39,705 bases of DNA from Prevotellaceae bacterium UBA2744 (GCA_002353575.1 DEJQ01000001.1:1-39705), one strand, 5' to 3'; positions 17,809 through 26,430 are shown, counted from the stretch's first letter. Program-made: numbers and translations. The notes: generated by a model not told the origin, from the letters alone.

Positions 17809-18450
17809 TCATTGAGCATTTCTAAAATGTTTACACCACGAAGTCAAGTCACACTTTCCACATTTTGGACTACGGGCCTGACAAACATACCTGCCATGCA
17901 AAAGCAGCCAATGATGTGCCCTGGGAATCACGTCCGCCGGCAGGTGCCTGGTCAGCTCCAACTCCACCGAGTACGGGGTTGTGCATGTTTCAGGAACCAG
18001 TCCCAATCGATGACTGACACGGAATATATGGGTATCAACTGCCATAGCCGACTTTCCATACACAACAGCTTGAATCACATTGGCTGTCTTCCTGCCGACG
18101 CCAGGCAAACGAGTCAGGTCGTCAAGGTTGTCAGGCACTGCCCCTCCAAACTCCTCTACCAGCATCTTGGCCATACCGACAAGATGTTTTGCCTTACTGT
18201 TAGGATAGCTGACGCTCTTCACGTATTCATATATCACTTCCGGCCTTGCCAATGCCATTTCCTCTGCCGTGGAATAGTCGCGAAACAATGCAGGAGTGAC
18301 CATGTTTACACGCTTGTCAGTACACTGTGCGGAAAGGATTACAGCTACGAGCAACTGAAACGGACTGCCATATTCCAGTTCCGTATCCACGTCAGGCATT
18401 GCATGACTGAAATAGTCAACTATTGCATCATATCGCTCCTGTTTCTTCAT
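17809..18450 (-). CDS. nth: Endonuclease III
   Basis: Nth is a base-excision repair DNA glycosylase/AP lyase for oxidised pyrimidines. The 213-residue protein contains the helix-hairpin-helix LPGVGRKTANVI with the catalytic Lys, the catalytic Asp in VDTHIFRVSHRLGL, and the iron-sulfur cluster ligands C-x6-C-x2-C-x5-C at the C-terminus (CQARSPKCGKCDLTSWC). I chose the ATG at 18450, giving MKKQERYDAI. The open frame extends back to 18549, but a -7 promoter box lies at 18470-18477, so the longer form would not be transcribed in full. Confidence 0.95.
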   Translation of the reverse strand: MKKQERYDAIVDYFSHAMPDVDTELEYGSPFQLLVAVILSAQCTDKRVNMVTPALFRDYSTAEEMALARPEVIYEYVKSVSYPNSKAKHLVGMAKMLVEEFGGAVPDNLDDLTRLPGVGRKTANVIQAVVYGKSAMAVDTHIFRVSHRLGLVPETCTTPYSVELELTRHLPADVIPRAHHWLLLHGRYVCQARSPKCGKCDLTSWCKHFRNAQ

Positions 18451-18469
18451 AGGTATGAATAATATCATG

Positions 18470-18477
18470 CAAAGATA
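18470..18477 (-). promoter_or_regulatory. -7 box of the nth promoter
   Basis: Minus-strand TATCTTTG, an exact match to TAnnTTTG, about 20 bases before the nth ATG. The -33 element is weak. It decides the nth start. Confidence 0.6.
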
Positions 18478-18546
18478 ACAAAGAGAAACGACATTACAGC
18501 AATTCTTTGAAAAAAACTGACATAAAGCACCACAAATGAGCTGATA

Positions 18547-18581
18547 CAAAAAAGGCGGTTACCATTGACTGGCAACCGCCT
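18547..18581 (-). terminator. Terminator of the rpsF-rpsR-rplI operon
   Basis: Twelve-base-pair stem read on the minus strand (AGGCGGTTGCCA / TGGTAACCGCCT, one G-U pair), five-base loop, then six T. A textbook intrinsic terminator 22 bases after the rplI stop. Confidence 0.92.
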
Positions 18582-18603
18582 AATTATCTTTGTATCAACA
18601 GAA

Positions 18604-19155
18604 TTATTCTGCAGGAGTCTCTGCTGGTGCTTCTTCAGCAGGAGCTGCCTCCTTAACCGGTGCAGGAGTCTCTTCAACTGGTGCAGGAGCTGCCTTAGGA
18701 GCTTTCTTGAGTGGTTCTGAAGAAACTACTTCTACAGGAATAGTGACAGAGATTTCTCTGTGGAAGTGTACTACAGCTTCGTAGTTGCCAAGTGCCTTTG
18801 CAGACTTCATTGTGATAATCTTTGGATTTGTCTCCAAACCCTGAGCTGCCAATGCATCTGCAATCTCCTTTGGTCCTACAGAACCATAGATGTTGCGACC
18901 TTCAGAAACTTTTGCCTTGATCTGGATTGACACACCCTGATACTTAGCAGCTGTTGCCTCGGCATCAGCCTTGATCTTAGCAATTTTGTTAGCGCGCTGC
19001 TTCAATTCCTCGTTGAGTTGCTTGAGGGCTTTCTCAGTAGCTATTACTGCATAGCCTTGAGGAAGAAGGTAGTTGCGACCATATCCGTCCTTTACTGTGA
19101 GGACCTCGTCCTTATAGCCTAAGCCGAGAACGTCTTTCTTAAGAATGATTTTCAT
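18604..19155 (-). CDS. rplI: Ribosomal protein bL9 with Ala/Pro/Glu-rich tail
   Basis: bL9 binds 23S rRNA near the L1 stalk base and reaches towards the neighbouring ribosome. The N-terminal domain is typical: MKIILKKDVLGLGYKDEVLTVKDGYGRNYLLPQGYA, followed by the long helix (ALKQLNEELKQRANKIAKIKADAEA) and the C-terminal rRNA-binding domain. Usual bL9 is about 147-150 residues; this one has 183. The extra 30 or so residues (from about 152) are a low-complexity tail of Ala, Pro, Glu and Val. Third gene of the bS6-bS18-bL9 operon, 21 bases after rpsR. Confidence 0.96.
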   Translation of the reverse strand: MKIILKKDVLGLGYKDEVLTVKDGYGRNYLLPQGYAVIATEKALKQLNEELKQRANKIAKIKADAEATAAKYQGVSIQIKAKVSEGRNIYGSVGPKEIADALAAQGLETNPKIITMKSAKALGNYEAVVHFHREISVTIPVEVVSSEPLKKAPKAAPAPVEETPAPVKEAAPAEEAPAETPAE

Positions 19156-19176
19156 ACTGTTCTTTCCTCCTTTTAA

Positions 19177-19449
19177 TTATTTCAACAAGTCTGTTACGTA
19201 TGGCAGGAGTGCAAGGTGACGAGCACGCTTCACTGCCTGTGCTACACGACGCTGATACTTGAGAGATGTACCAGTGATGCGGCGTGGAAGGATTTTACCC
19301 TGTTCGTTGAGGAACTTCTTCAGGAACTCTGGATCTTTGTAGTCGATGTACTTGATTCCGCTCTTCTTGAAACGGCAGTACTTCTTCTTCTTAACGTCAA
19401 TTACAGGAGCGTTAAGGTAACGAATTTCCGATGTATTTGCAGTTGCCAT
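19177..19449 (-). CDS. rpsR: Ribosomal protein bS18
   Basis: bS18 pairs with bS6 on the platform of the 30S subunit. With the ATG at 19449 the protein has 90 residues and contains the family core KKKYCRFKKSGIKYIDYKDPEFLKKFLNEQGKILPRRITGTSLKYQRRVAQAVKRARHLALLPY in one continuous block. A farther ATG at 19485 would add twelve residues overlapping rpsF and is unlikely. One base separates it from the rpsF stop. Confidence 0.97.
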   Translation of the reverse strand: MATANTSEIRYLNAPVIDVKKKKYCRFKKSGIKYIDYKDPEFLKKFLNEQGKILPRRITGTSLKYQRRVAQAVKRARHLALLPYVTDLLK

Positions 19450-19450
19450 A

Positions 19451-19783
19451 TTATGCCTCCTTCTTGTTACGACGCTTCTCAGCATATGCTGCTGCGTACT
19501 TTTCGTTCTTTACTGTGAGAAAGCGGAGTACGCGCTCGTCGCGACGCATCTGCAACTCATACTTTGCTATCACTGTTGGCTCTGCCTTGTATTCTATCAT
19601 GAGATAGAAGCCCGAAGATTTCTTCTGAATTGAGTATGCCAACTTCTTCATACCCCAATTCTCTTCGTTGATTATCTCTGCCCCATTCTGAACAAGATAA
19701 TCCTTGTACTTGTCTGCCGCTTCCTTTACCTGAGCCTCAGATAAAACGGGAGTTAAGATGAAAACGGTTTCGTATTGATTCAT
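19451..19783 (-). CDS. rpsF: Ribosomal protein bS6
   Basis: bS6 is a 30S platform protein that binds bS18 and 16S rRNA. The 110-residue sequence starts MNQYETVFILTPVLSEAQVKEAADKYKDYL and contains NEENWGMKKLAYSIQKKSSGFYLMIEYKA and RDERVLRFLTVKNEKYA, all standard. It is first in the operon. Its leader (19784-19858) contains a small GC hairpin directly after the predicted transcription start. Confidence 0.97.
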   Translation of the reverse strand: MNQYETVFILTPVLSEAQVKEAADKYKDYLVQNGAEIINEENWGMKKLAYSIQKKSSGFYLMIEYKAEPTVIAKYELQMRRDERVLRFLTVKNEKYAAAYAEKRRNKKEA

Positions 19784-19843
19784 TTGATCAATAAATAAGT
19801 TGTTAATATTTTGTTAATTATCTCTGCTTCCTACAGACTAAAA

Positions 19844-19866
19844 CCGCAAAAAGCGGGGCAAAGGTA
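19844..19866 (-). promoter_or_regulatory. rpsF operon promoter box and 5'-terminal hairpin
   Basis: Minus-strand TACCTTTG (19859-19866) is an exact -7 box. Right after it is CCGC-TTTTT-GCGG (19844-19856), which would form a hairpin at the very 5' end of the mRNA, followed by TTTTAG. bS6-bS18 operons in many bacteria carry a leader bound by the bS6:bS18 dimer. Whether this is such a leader or only a stabilising hairpin is open. Confidence 0.5.
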
Positions 19867-20010
19867 CAAAAAAAACAACATTCTGAAAACGAAAATCGAA
19901 AAATATTAGTTATTTTCTCATTTTGTCAGCTTTTTATTTCTCCGTTTGTCAAAAATTGTGTTCCTTTGCAAGACCATATGTATGGAATTTAACTATAAAT
20001 ATATAATACA

Positions 20011-20184
20011 ATGAAAAATCTCGGACTAATCCTTATCATTATCGGAGCAATACTGCTTGTACTCACTACCGTGCTGCCTTTCATGGCTGACTTAGCAGAC
20101 CAGAACTGGTACACAATCGGAAGCTTGGTTCTTATAATCGTCGGCCTCATCTGCCACATAGTAATAAACAAGCGAGTTTACTAA
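20011..20184 (+). CDS. Small two-helix membrane protein (57 aa)
   Basis: A 57-codon gene with two hydrophobic helices: LGLILIIIGAILLVLTTVLPF (about 4-24) and IGSLVLIIVGLICHIVI (about 37-53), joined by a short loop ADLADQNWYT, ending in NKRVY. Both helices begin with a Gly-rich face, which suggests packing in a hairpin. Bacteroidales genomes hold similar orphan proteins that I know only as conserved hypotheticals. It stands alone between convergent and divergent units, with its own promoter-like box (TTCCTTTG at 19961-19968) and a strong terminator, which supports it being a real gene. Confidence 0.75.
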   Translation: MKNLGLILIIIGAILLVLTTVLPFMADLADQNWYTIGSLVLIIVGLICHIVINKRVY

Positions 20185-20204
20185 GCAGGAAAGAAAAGAA
20201 AGAA

Positions 20205-20245
20205 AGAGTGGAGCACCTCGAAATGAAGTGCCCCACTCTTTTTTA
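20205..20245. terminator. Bidirectional terminator between the small membrane protein and rprY
   Basis: Stem AGAGTGG / CCACTCT continued by GCAC / GTGC with one-base interruptions, then TTTTT on the plus side and a T-rich run (TTTCTTTC) on the minus side. Confidence 0.88.
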
Positions 20246-20256
20246 TGGTTTATTGC

Positions 20257-20964
20257 TTAGTCTTCTGTGATGACGAGCTTATAGCCTTTCCCGTGTACGT
20301 TGAGGATTTCCACATGCGGGTCATCACTCAGGTGCTTACGCAGTTTTGTGATATACACATCCATAGAACGCGCATTGAAGTAGTTGTCATCAATCCATAT
20401 AGTCTTCAGGGCATAATCGCGCTGCAGCAGTTCGTTTGCCTTGTTGCTCAACAGAGTAAGCAGTTCCGCCTCCTTTGTAGTGAGTTTTGTCTGCTTGTCA
20501 CCTATTGAAAGCACCTGTTTCTGAGTGTCGAAAGTGAACTTACCGATCTGGTGTACGATCTGGTCGCTGTTCTTCTTACCGCGAACTCGGCGCAGAATTG
20601 CTTCGATACGGAACACAACTTCTTCCATAGAGAATGGTTTGGTGATGTAATCATCAGCTCCCAGTTCAAAACCTTCACGGATGTCATCCTTCATGTTCTT
20701 AGCCGTAAGGAACATGAACGGAGTCTCAGGATTGATATCATGGATGCGGCTTGCCAGCGTGAAACCATCCATCTTCGGCATCATCACGTCAAGGATACAC
20801 AGATCGTGCTTCTTTGCCAGAAAAGCATTATAGCCTTCTTCACCATCTACACAGAGATCTGCCTTATAACCTTTTGCTTCCAGATATTCACGGAGCAACA
20901 TACCCAGGTTCTCGTCGTCCTCGCACAGGAGGATGCTAACGTCTTCGTTTCTTTCTTCAATCAT
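20257..20964 (-). CDS. rprY: OmpR-family response regulator RprY
   Basis: Response regulator of 235 residues. The receiver domain shows the acidic pair ED-D (15-17), the phosphoryl-accepting Asp59 in CILDVMMPKMDGF and the Lys in DDYITKPFS (about 109). The C-terminal winged helix (about 135-230) has the OmpR pattern LTTKEAELLTLL and SMDVYITKLRKHL. It lies 38 bases after the kinase gene on the same strand. RprX/RprY was first described in Bacteroides fragilis and is linked to envelope or oxidative stress; the match is from length, sequence feel and pairing. Confidence 0.92.
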   Translation of the reverse strand: MIEERNEDVSILLCEDDENLGMLLREYLEAKGYKADLCVDGEEGYNAFLAKKHDLCILDVMMPKMDGFTLASRIHDINPETPFMFLTAKNMKDDIREGFELGADDYITKPFSMEEVVFRIEAILRRVRGKKNSDQIVHQIGKFTFDTQKQVLSIGDKQTKLTTKEAELLTLLSNKANELLQRDYALKTIWIDDNYFNARSMDVYITKLRKHLSDDPHVEILNVHGKGYKLVITED

Positions 20965-21002
20965 AACCGTAATTGTTTTTTATTGTTAGTAATTATTGTA
21001 TT

Positions 21003-22547
21003 TCACATTGATTCGCCTTTGCTAACCGGGAGTTTTATGATAAACGTAGTTCCTATACCCAGTTCACTTTCTGCGGAAATAGTCCCCTTGTGGTCTTCCA
21101 CAATCTTCTTTACGTATGCCAATCCAAGTCCGAACCCCTTTACGTCGTGCAGATTACCTGTATGCACACGGTAGAATCGTTCAAACACACGCTTCAAATC
21201 CTGTTTTGCAATACCCACTCCATTGTCTTGAATAGACAGGCACACTTTGTTTGCCTCGTTCCAAGTCTTCACCTTCAGTTCCAGTTCGGCATCGCTTCGA
21301 CGATACTTGATGGCATTATCCATAAGATTGAACACCACATTGGTGAAATGCATATCATCAACATATATCAAAGGATTCTCAGCCTCCAACTGCGTGATGA
21401 TCTTTCCGCCGTTCTTTTCCACTTTCAGTGTGAACGTATGCACCACACCCGACACGAGTTCGTTGATGTCAACATCCTGCATTCGCAGATTGGCACTCTG
21501 ATTCTCGTACATAGACAGCTGCAACACCTTATCTACCTGCATCCTGAGTCGTTTTGTCTCGTCCTTAATGGTATTGGTCACCCTGTCCATGAGTTGCGGC
21601 GTCTTTTTCACGCTCTCGTCGCTCAGCATCTGTGCGGCCAGGGAGATAGAACTGATCGGGGTCTTGAACTCGTGAGTCATATTATTGATGAAGTCGTTCT
21701 TCAGCTCCGTCAGTTTTCTCTGCCGGAACACGAGCATCAGCGTAGCAATAAACGTTCCAAGCACCACAAGTGTGAAAATAACCGAAGGAATGACAAACCA
21801 GAACGAGCGGAATGCCAGGTTGCTCAGTGCCGGGAAATGCACGATCAGCGTTCCCGCCCTGTCTATAGGGTCGTTAGGAAAGAGTTCGACATTGAATGCC
21901 TGGTCATTACCCTTCTCCTCATAGTCAGAACAGCGATATACAATCTTCTTGTCGCCCGTCTCAACCTCATAATGATACTTCAACTGAATACCATTATTGC
22001 TCAGTTCTGTCTTCAGGTACTGATCCAACTGCTTGAAATCGATTCGATCTCCCAACGGACGGTCGTGCGCCGTATATAACATACTATATATGACCTCATC
22101 CACCAAAGTCTTTTCGTAGCTATACCGCTTTGCCATAATCTCCTGCAACGAGCGGATGCGGTCTGTACCAGCAGGACGGTTCCTCTTTGTAAAGAATTTA
22201 TCCGAGACCGACGTCTTGGCAGTTGTCTCGAGCGACGTAAACACACTTCCGTCTTTTGCCACCACCTGATGTGTACGCTGAATGACAGATGAGTCGTTGG
22301 TTACCGTGATGGAGTCGATTGCCGTAGCAATACCGCTCATAGCCTCAGGACCCTGTTCCAGGTATCTGCTCGCCTCATCCACCTCCAACTTATGTGCCAC
22401 CTGATTCAAACTGCGCTCCACATTCTCCCGAAAATGCAACTTACGCATTTCGAGAATCTCACTTATATAGTGAACCTGCAGAGCGAGCAAACTCACAAAC
22501 GATATGCTCATCGCCACAACCAAAGATATTATCGTAGCTTTTTTCAT
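21003..22547 (-). CDS. rprX: Sensor histidine kinase RprX
   Basis: A 514-residue inner-membrane histidine kinase. It has a first membrane helix at about 5-25, a periplasmic sensor region of roughly 220 residues, and a second helix at about 248-270 (FVIPSVIFTLVVLGTFIATLMLV). The H-box is NNMTHEFKTPISSISLAAQML with the phosphorylated His at about 292. The ATPase domain shows the N box (VVFNLMDNAIKY), DNGVGI and GFGLGLAYVKKIVEDHKG. It phosphorylates the adjacent RprY. It has a weak promoter-like TTTCTTTG at 22579-22586. Confidence 0.93.
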   Translation of the reverse strand: MKKATIISLVVAMSISFVSLLALQVHYISEILEMRKLHFRENVERSLNQVAHKLEVDEASRYLEQGPEAMSGIATAIDSITVTNDSSVIQRTHQVVAKDGSVFTSLETTAKTSVSDKFFTKRNRPAGTDRIRSLQEIMAKRYSYEKTLVDEVIYSMLYTAHDRPLGDRIDFKQLDQYLKTELSNNGIQLKYHYEVETGDKKIVYRCSDYEEKGNDQAFNVELFPNDPIDRAGTLIVHFPALSNLAFRSFWFVIPSVIFTLVVLGTFIATLMLVFRQRKLTELKNDFINNMTHEFKTPISSISLAAQMLSDESVKKTPQLMDRVTNTIKDETKRLRMQVDKVLQLSMYENQSANLRMQDVDINELVSGVVHTFTLKVEKNGGKIITQLEAENPLIYVDDMHFTNVVFNLMDNAIKYRRSDAELELKVKTWNEANKVCLSIQDNGVGIAKQDLKRVFERFYRVHTGNLHDVKGFGLGLAYVKKIVEDHKGTISAESELGIGTTFIIKLPVSKGESM

Positions 22548-22695
22548 TGTCGAACTGAATGTTTTTTCGATTTCTGTGCAAAGAAACGGCTTTTACTTAA
22601 AAATATTATATGTTTAAGTTAAATAAGATGCGTATTAATACAGAAATTATACATAAATTAACCAAACCCCATATTTTACTTGTTAATTTATTAAG

Positions 22696-22732
22696 TAAAA
22701 AAAATGAGAGGTTCAAAGGACATGAACCTCTC
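22696..22732 (-). terminator. Terminator of the EF-G2 gene
   Basis: Ten-base perfect stem GAGAGGTTCA / TGAACCTCTC, seven-base loop, then eight T on the minus strand. A second inverted repeat, GAATGGGG / CCCCATTC (22749-22756 and 22779-22786), lies between it and the stop codon. Confidence 0.92.
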
Positions 22733-22802
22733 TCGAAAAGAAAAATTAGAATGGGGTAGCTGGAATTCGCCTTGTAACCCCCATTCCAATACTTGCTTAT
22801 GT

Positions 22803-24962
22803 TTAATCCTCGTCTTTATTCGAAGCCTCGAATTCAGCCATGAGCTTTTGCTGGATGTCAGTAGGCACGAGTTCGTAACTGGCAAATTTCATGATGAAGC
22901 TGGCACGGCCACCCGTGATGCTCGACAGAGCCGTAGAGTAGTTGCTCAGACTCTTCAATGGGACTTTTGCAATCAGTTTCTCGTAGCCGCCTTCCGACTC
23001 TGAACCGATAATCATACCACGACGACCCTGCAGGTCACTCATCACGTCGCCCATCTTGTCGCCTGGTACGAATACCTCGACGTCGTATATTGGTTCAAGA
23101 AGCTTTGGACCCGCAGCCTTGAAAGCATCGGAGAAGGCATGACGGCCAGCGAGCATGAACGAGAGTTCGTTTGAGTCAACCGGGTGCATCTTACCATCGT
23201 AAACGATTACGCGCACGTCGCGGGCATACGAACCCGTCAGAGGTCCCTGCTCCATACGGCTCATGACTCCCTTCAGTATAGCCGGCATGAAACGCGCATC
23301 GATAGCACCACCCACTACGGAGTTGATGAATACCAGCTTGCCGCCCCACTCCAGGTCGATTTCCTCCTTACCCTTCATGGTAATCTTGAATTCCTGATTG
23401 CCAAACTTATAAGTAGTAGGATCTGGCATACCCTCGTAGTATGGTTCTACAATGAGGTGAACCTCACCAAACTGTCCTGCGCCACCCGACTGTTTCTTAT
23501 GGCGGTAGTCTGCACGTGCAGCCTTGGTGATTGTCTCACGATATGGAATCTTCGGCTCGTCGAATACGATCTTTATCTTTTCGTTATTCTCCAAACGCCA
23601 TTTCAGTGTGCGCAGGTGGAATTCACCCTGACCCTTCACCAGAGTCTGCTTCAGTTCCTTGCTCTGCTCCAGAATCCAGGTCGGATCTTCCTGACTCATA
23701 CGCTGGATGGCAGCAACCATCTTTTCAGTATCTGCCTCGTTCTCAGCCCTGACAGCACGGATATATTTAGGATTCGGATACTTCACGAAATTGAATCTGT
23801 GCTCGCAGTCCTTACCAACGAGGGTATTACCTGTGCGCACATCCTTCAGTTTCACCGTACAACCGATATCACCGGCAACCAGCTCGTCAACCTTAATACG
23901 GTTTGCACCGGCACATGCAAATATCTGAGCCATGCGCTCCTTGCTGCCGCGGTCGCTATTTGTCAGGTCATCGCCTTCGTGCACCTTACCCGACATAACC
24001 TTGAAGTACTGCACACCGCCGATATGCGGTTCGTTGGCAGTCTTGAAGAAATACAAAGCAGTAGGCCCATCAGTAACCGGTTTCACCTCCTCGCCGCGAG
24101 TATTGTGAACACATGGCATTTCATCTACGAACGGAACCACATTCCCGAGGAATTCCATCAGTCGGCGAACACCCATATCCTTCACTGCGCACACGCAGAA
24201 CACAGGGAAGATAGAGCGTGCTGCAAGTCCCTTTCGGATACCCTCGCGCATCTCATCCTCTGTCAGTTCGTCCGATTCGAAGAATTTCTCCATCAAGGTT
24301 TCGTCGTTCTCCGCAGCAGCCTCTACAAGAGTCTTGTGCATAGCCATTGCCTTTTCCATCTGATCCTCCGGAATCGGCTCGATGATTGGCGCACCACCTT
24401 CCGGTTTCCATGAGTATTTCTTCATCAGAAGTACATCGATCAACGAATTGAATTCAGGACCCTCGTTCAGCGGATACTGCACTGGTACGACCTTGCTGCC
24501 GTATATGTCTGTCAGTTGTTCTACCACCTGGTTGAAATCACACTTGTCCGAGTCGAGTTGGTTAACCAAGAAAATGACCGGCTTACCCAATTTCTCTGTA
24601 TAACGGAAGTGGTTCTGCGTTCCGACCTCTGGTCCATACTGCCCGTTGATGAGCAACAGGGCTGTGTCGGTCACATTAAGAGCAGTTATTGCCGCGCCAA
24701 CGAAATCGTCTGAACCAGGGCAGTCGATGATGTTGAGTTTCTTTCCGTTCCACTCGACATGGAAAACAGTTGAGAACACACTGTATCCGTACTCCTGCTC
24801 TACAGGGAAGTAATCGCTTACCGTGTTCTTTGCTGTGATTCGTCCGCGGCGACTAATTATGCCAGCCTCATACAGAAGTGCTTCGGTAAGGGTCGTCTTA
24901 CCAGCACCGTCATTGCCAAGCAAGGCAATGTTCTTAATTTCATTCGTCTGATAAACCTTCAT
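22803..24962 (-). CDS. Elongation factor G paralogue (EF-G2 type) with degenerate GTPase motifs
   Basis: A 719-residue EF-G relative with all five domains. The P-loop GNDGAGKT (16-23) is intact. The switch I motif RGITI is replaced by YGYSV (58-62). DTPGH is DCPGS (80-84), so the His that positions water for GTP hydrolysis is Ser84. NKMD is NQLD (134-137). Domain IV (GGAGQFGEVHLIVEP, GAIDARFMPAILKGV) and domain V are well kept. A Bacteroides EF-G paralogue lacking GTPase activity and needed during carbon limitation has been described; this looks like its counterpart. The main fusA copy is not in the window. It is transcribed away from hemW. Confidence 0.88.
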   Translation of the reverse strand: MKVYQTNEIKNIALLGNDGAGKTTLTEALLYEAGIISRRGRITAKNTVSDYFPVEQEYGYSVFSTVFHVEWNGKKLNIIDCPGSDDFVGAAITALNVTDTALLLINGQYGPEVGTQNHFRYTEKLGKPVIFLVNQLDSDKCDFNQVVEQLTDIYGSKVVPVQYPLNEGPEFNSLIDVLLMKKYSWKPEGGAPIIEPIPEDQMEKAMAMHKTLVEAAAENDETLMEKFFESDELTEDEMREGIRKGLAARSIFPVFCVCAVKDMGVRRLMEFLGNVVPFVDEMPCVHNTRGEEVKPVTDGPTALYFFKTANEPHIGGVQYFKVMSGKVHEGDDLTNSDRGSKERMAQIFACAGANRIKVDELVAGDIGCTVKLKDVRTGNTLVGKDCEHRFNFVKYPNPKYIRAVRAENEADTEKMVAAIQRMSQEDPTWILEQSKELKQTLVKGQGEFHLRTLKWRLENNEKIKIVFDEPKIPYRETITKAARADYRHKKQSGGAGQFGEVHLIVEPYYEGMPDPTTYKFGNQEFKITMKGKEEIDLEWGGKLVFINSVVGGAIDARFMPAILKGVMSRMEQGPLTGSYARDVRVIVYDGKMHPVDSNELSFMLAGRHAFSDAFKAAGPKLLEPIYDVEVFVPGDKMGDVMSDLQGRRGMIIGSESEGGYEKLIAKVPLKSLSNYSTALSSITGGRASFIMKFASYELVPTDIQQKLMAEFEASNKDED

Positions 24963-25116
24963 GATTATTATTGTTTTTTAAAGTATTAGACTCTTGCAAC
25001 GAGGTATCTAAAACCACAATTAGCAATTTGGCGATAAAATTACGGAAAACCCTCCGCTATAGACCACGAATTTATATGTTGTACAGCACATTTTACTTTC
25101 TTAAATATATTTTGAC

Positions 25117-25124
25117 TACCTTTG
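25117..25124 (+). promoter_or_regulatory. -7 box of the hemW promoter
   Basis: TACCTTTG, an exact TAnnTTTG match, 22 bases before the chosen GTG start. Transcription would begin near 25131, which argues against the TTG at 25132 as the start. Confidence 0.65.
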
Positions 25125-25146
25125 CACCCGATTGACCTTTCCAAAC

Positions 25147-26295
25147 GTGCCTGGCATCTACATTCACATACCATTCTGCAAAAGCCGTTGCATATATTGC
25201 AACTTCTTTTCCACCACTTCGCTCACTCTGCGCGAAGCGTATGTCGATGCCCTTTGCCGCGAGCTGGAACTACGCAAAGACTACCTGGGCACCGCGCCCA
25301 TCGAAACAATATACTTCGGAGGGGGCACCCCCTCACTTCTCACAACCGAGCAGCTATCACAGATTCTTTCCACTATACATAATATATACAATGTGGAAGC
25401 GAAAGAGATTACCATTGAATGCAACCCTGACGACCTGTGTCCAACGACAGGGGAAATGCCACACATCAGCTGTGCACGACTTCGCGACCTGGGCATAAAC
25501 CGCATAAGCATAGGCATTCAGACCTTCCACGACAATCTGCTCACACTCCTGCAGCGCCGACACACAGCACGTCAAGCAATCAAAGCAGTACAAAACGCCC
25601 AAGCGGCAGGATTCGACAATGTAAGCATCGACCTAATGTTCGGACTGCCAGGACAAACACTCGACGACGTGAAGTCCGATGTCGATTGCGCCCTCTCTCT
25701 TGGCATCCAGCACCTCTCCATCTATTCCCTGCAATATGAAGAAGACACGCGACTCAGCCAGATGCTTCAGGATAAAATCATTGCCGAAGGAGACGAAAAC
25801 CTGTCACGAACCATGTACGAGCACATTCTCGATGCAACCCGTCAGGCTGGATTTGAGCACTACGAAATCTCCAACTTCGCCCTGCCCGGACGCCATAGCC
25901 TCCACAACTCCAGCTACTGGCAGTCCATTCCCTACCTCGGCATCGGTGCGGGTGCACACTCATTCAACCAGGAGTCGCGCCAATTCAACTGCGAATCACT
26001 CAAGCCGTATATTGAAGGAGCCAAGAATAACCGAATACCTTATGAAATAGAACACCTGACAGAGACAGACAAATACAACGAGTATGTATTCACCACCCTG
26101 CGCACCTGCAACGGTCTGAGGCTGCACAAATTAGCACAGTTATTCGGAACTGCAAGAAAAGACTACTGCCTACGTATGGCACAAAAGCACATCTCGCTGG
26201 GATCGCTCGTTCTCAACGACGACACACTCACACTCTCCAGACAGGGATTATTCATCTCTAACGATATCATGTCCGACTTGATGTACATCGATTAA
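25147..26295 (+). CDS. hemW: Radical-SAM heme chaperone HemW
   Basis: HemW is a radical-SAM-type protein that binds heme and delivers it to haemoproteins; it is often misannotated as oxygen-independent coproporphyrinogen oxidase. The cluster motif reads CKSRCIYCNF, that is CxxxCxYCxF. The fourth Cys of true HemN (CxxxCxxCxC) is Phe here, which supports HemW. GGGTPSLL follows, as in the family. I chose the GTG at 25147, giving (M)PGIYIHIPFCKSRC, the usual beginning, for 382 residues. A TTG at 25132 would add five residues but would coincide with the predicted transcription start. It ends with a DNA-binding-like winged region common to the family. Confidence 0.92.
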   Translation: MPGIYIHIPFCKSRCIYCNFFSTTSLTLREAYVDALCRELELRKDYLGTAPIETIYFGGGTPSLLTTEQLSQILSTIHNIYNVEAKEITIECNPDDLCPTTGEMPHISCARLRDLGINRISIGIQTFHDNLLTLLQRRHTARQAIKAVQNAQAAGFDNVSIDLMFGLPGQTLDDVKSDVDCALSLGIQHLSIYSLQYEEDTRLSQMLQDKIIAEGDENLSRTMYEHILDATRQAGFEHYEISNFALPGRHSLHNSSYWQSIPYLGIGAGAHSFNQESRQFNCESLKPYIEGAKNNRIPYEIEHLTETDKYNEYVFTTLRTCNGLRLHKLAQLFGTARKDYCLRMAQKHISLGSLVLNDDTLTLSRQGLFISNDIMSDLMYID

Positions 26296-26430
26296 CTAAT
26301 TTTTCAAAAGTGTGCACGGAAACAAACCTTAAAACACCTTGTTTTTGTCCGATATTTCTTCAAAGGACGTTTTTTTTCATAAAAAGCGAAAAAAAAACGG
26401 GTTTTCTCGACCGCCTAAATGAAAATGTCG

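Noticed and set aside
18451..18549. Longer N-terminus for endonuclease III
   Set aside because: The added residues are Cys/Phe-rich and unlike the family, and a -7 promoter box lies inside the stretch.
23184..24413. Long plus-strand open frame opposite the EF-G2 gene
   Set aside because: It is antisense to a clear gene and its translation has no domain; long antisense frames are common opposite codon-biased genes.
25132..25146. TTG start for hemW
   Set aside because: It coincides with the predicted transcription start and adds residues before the usual family beginning; the GTG at 25147 fits better, though leaderless use of the TTG cannot be excluded.
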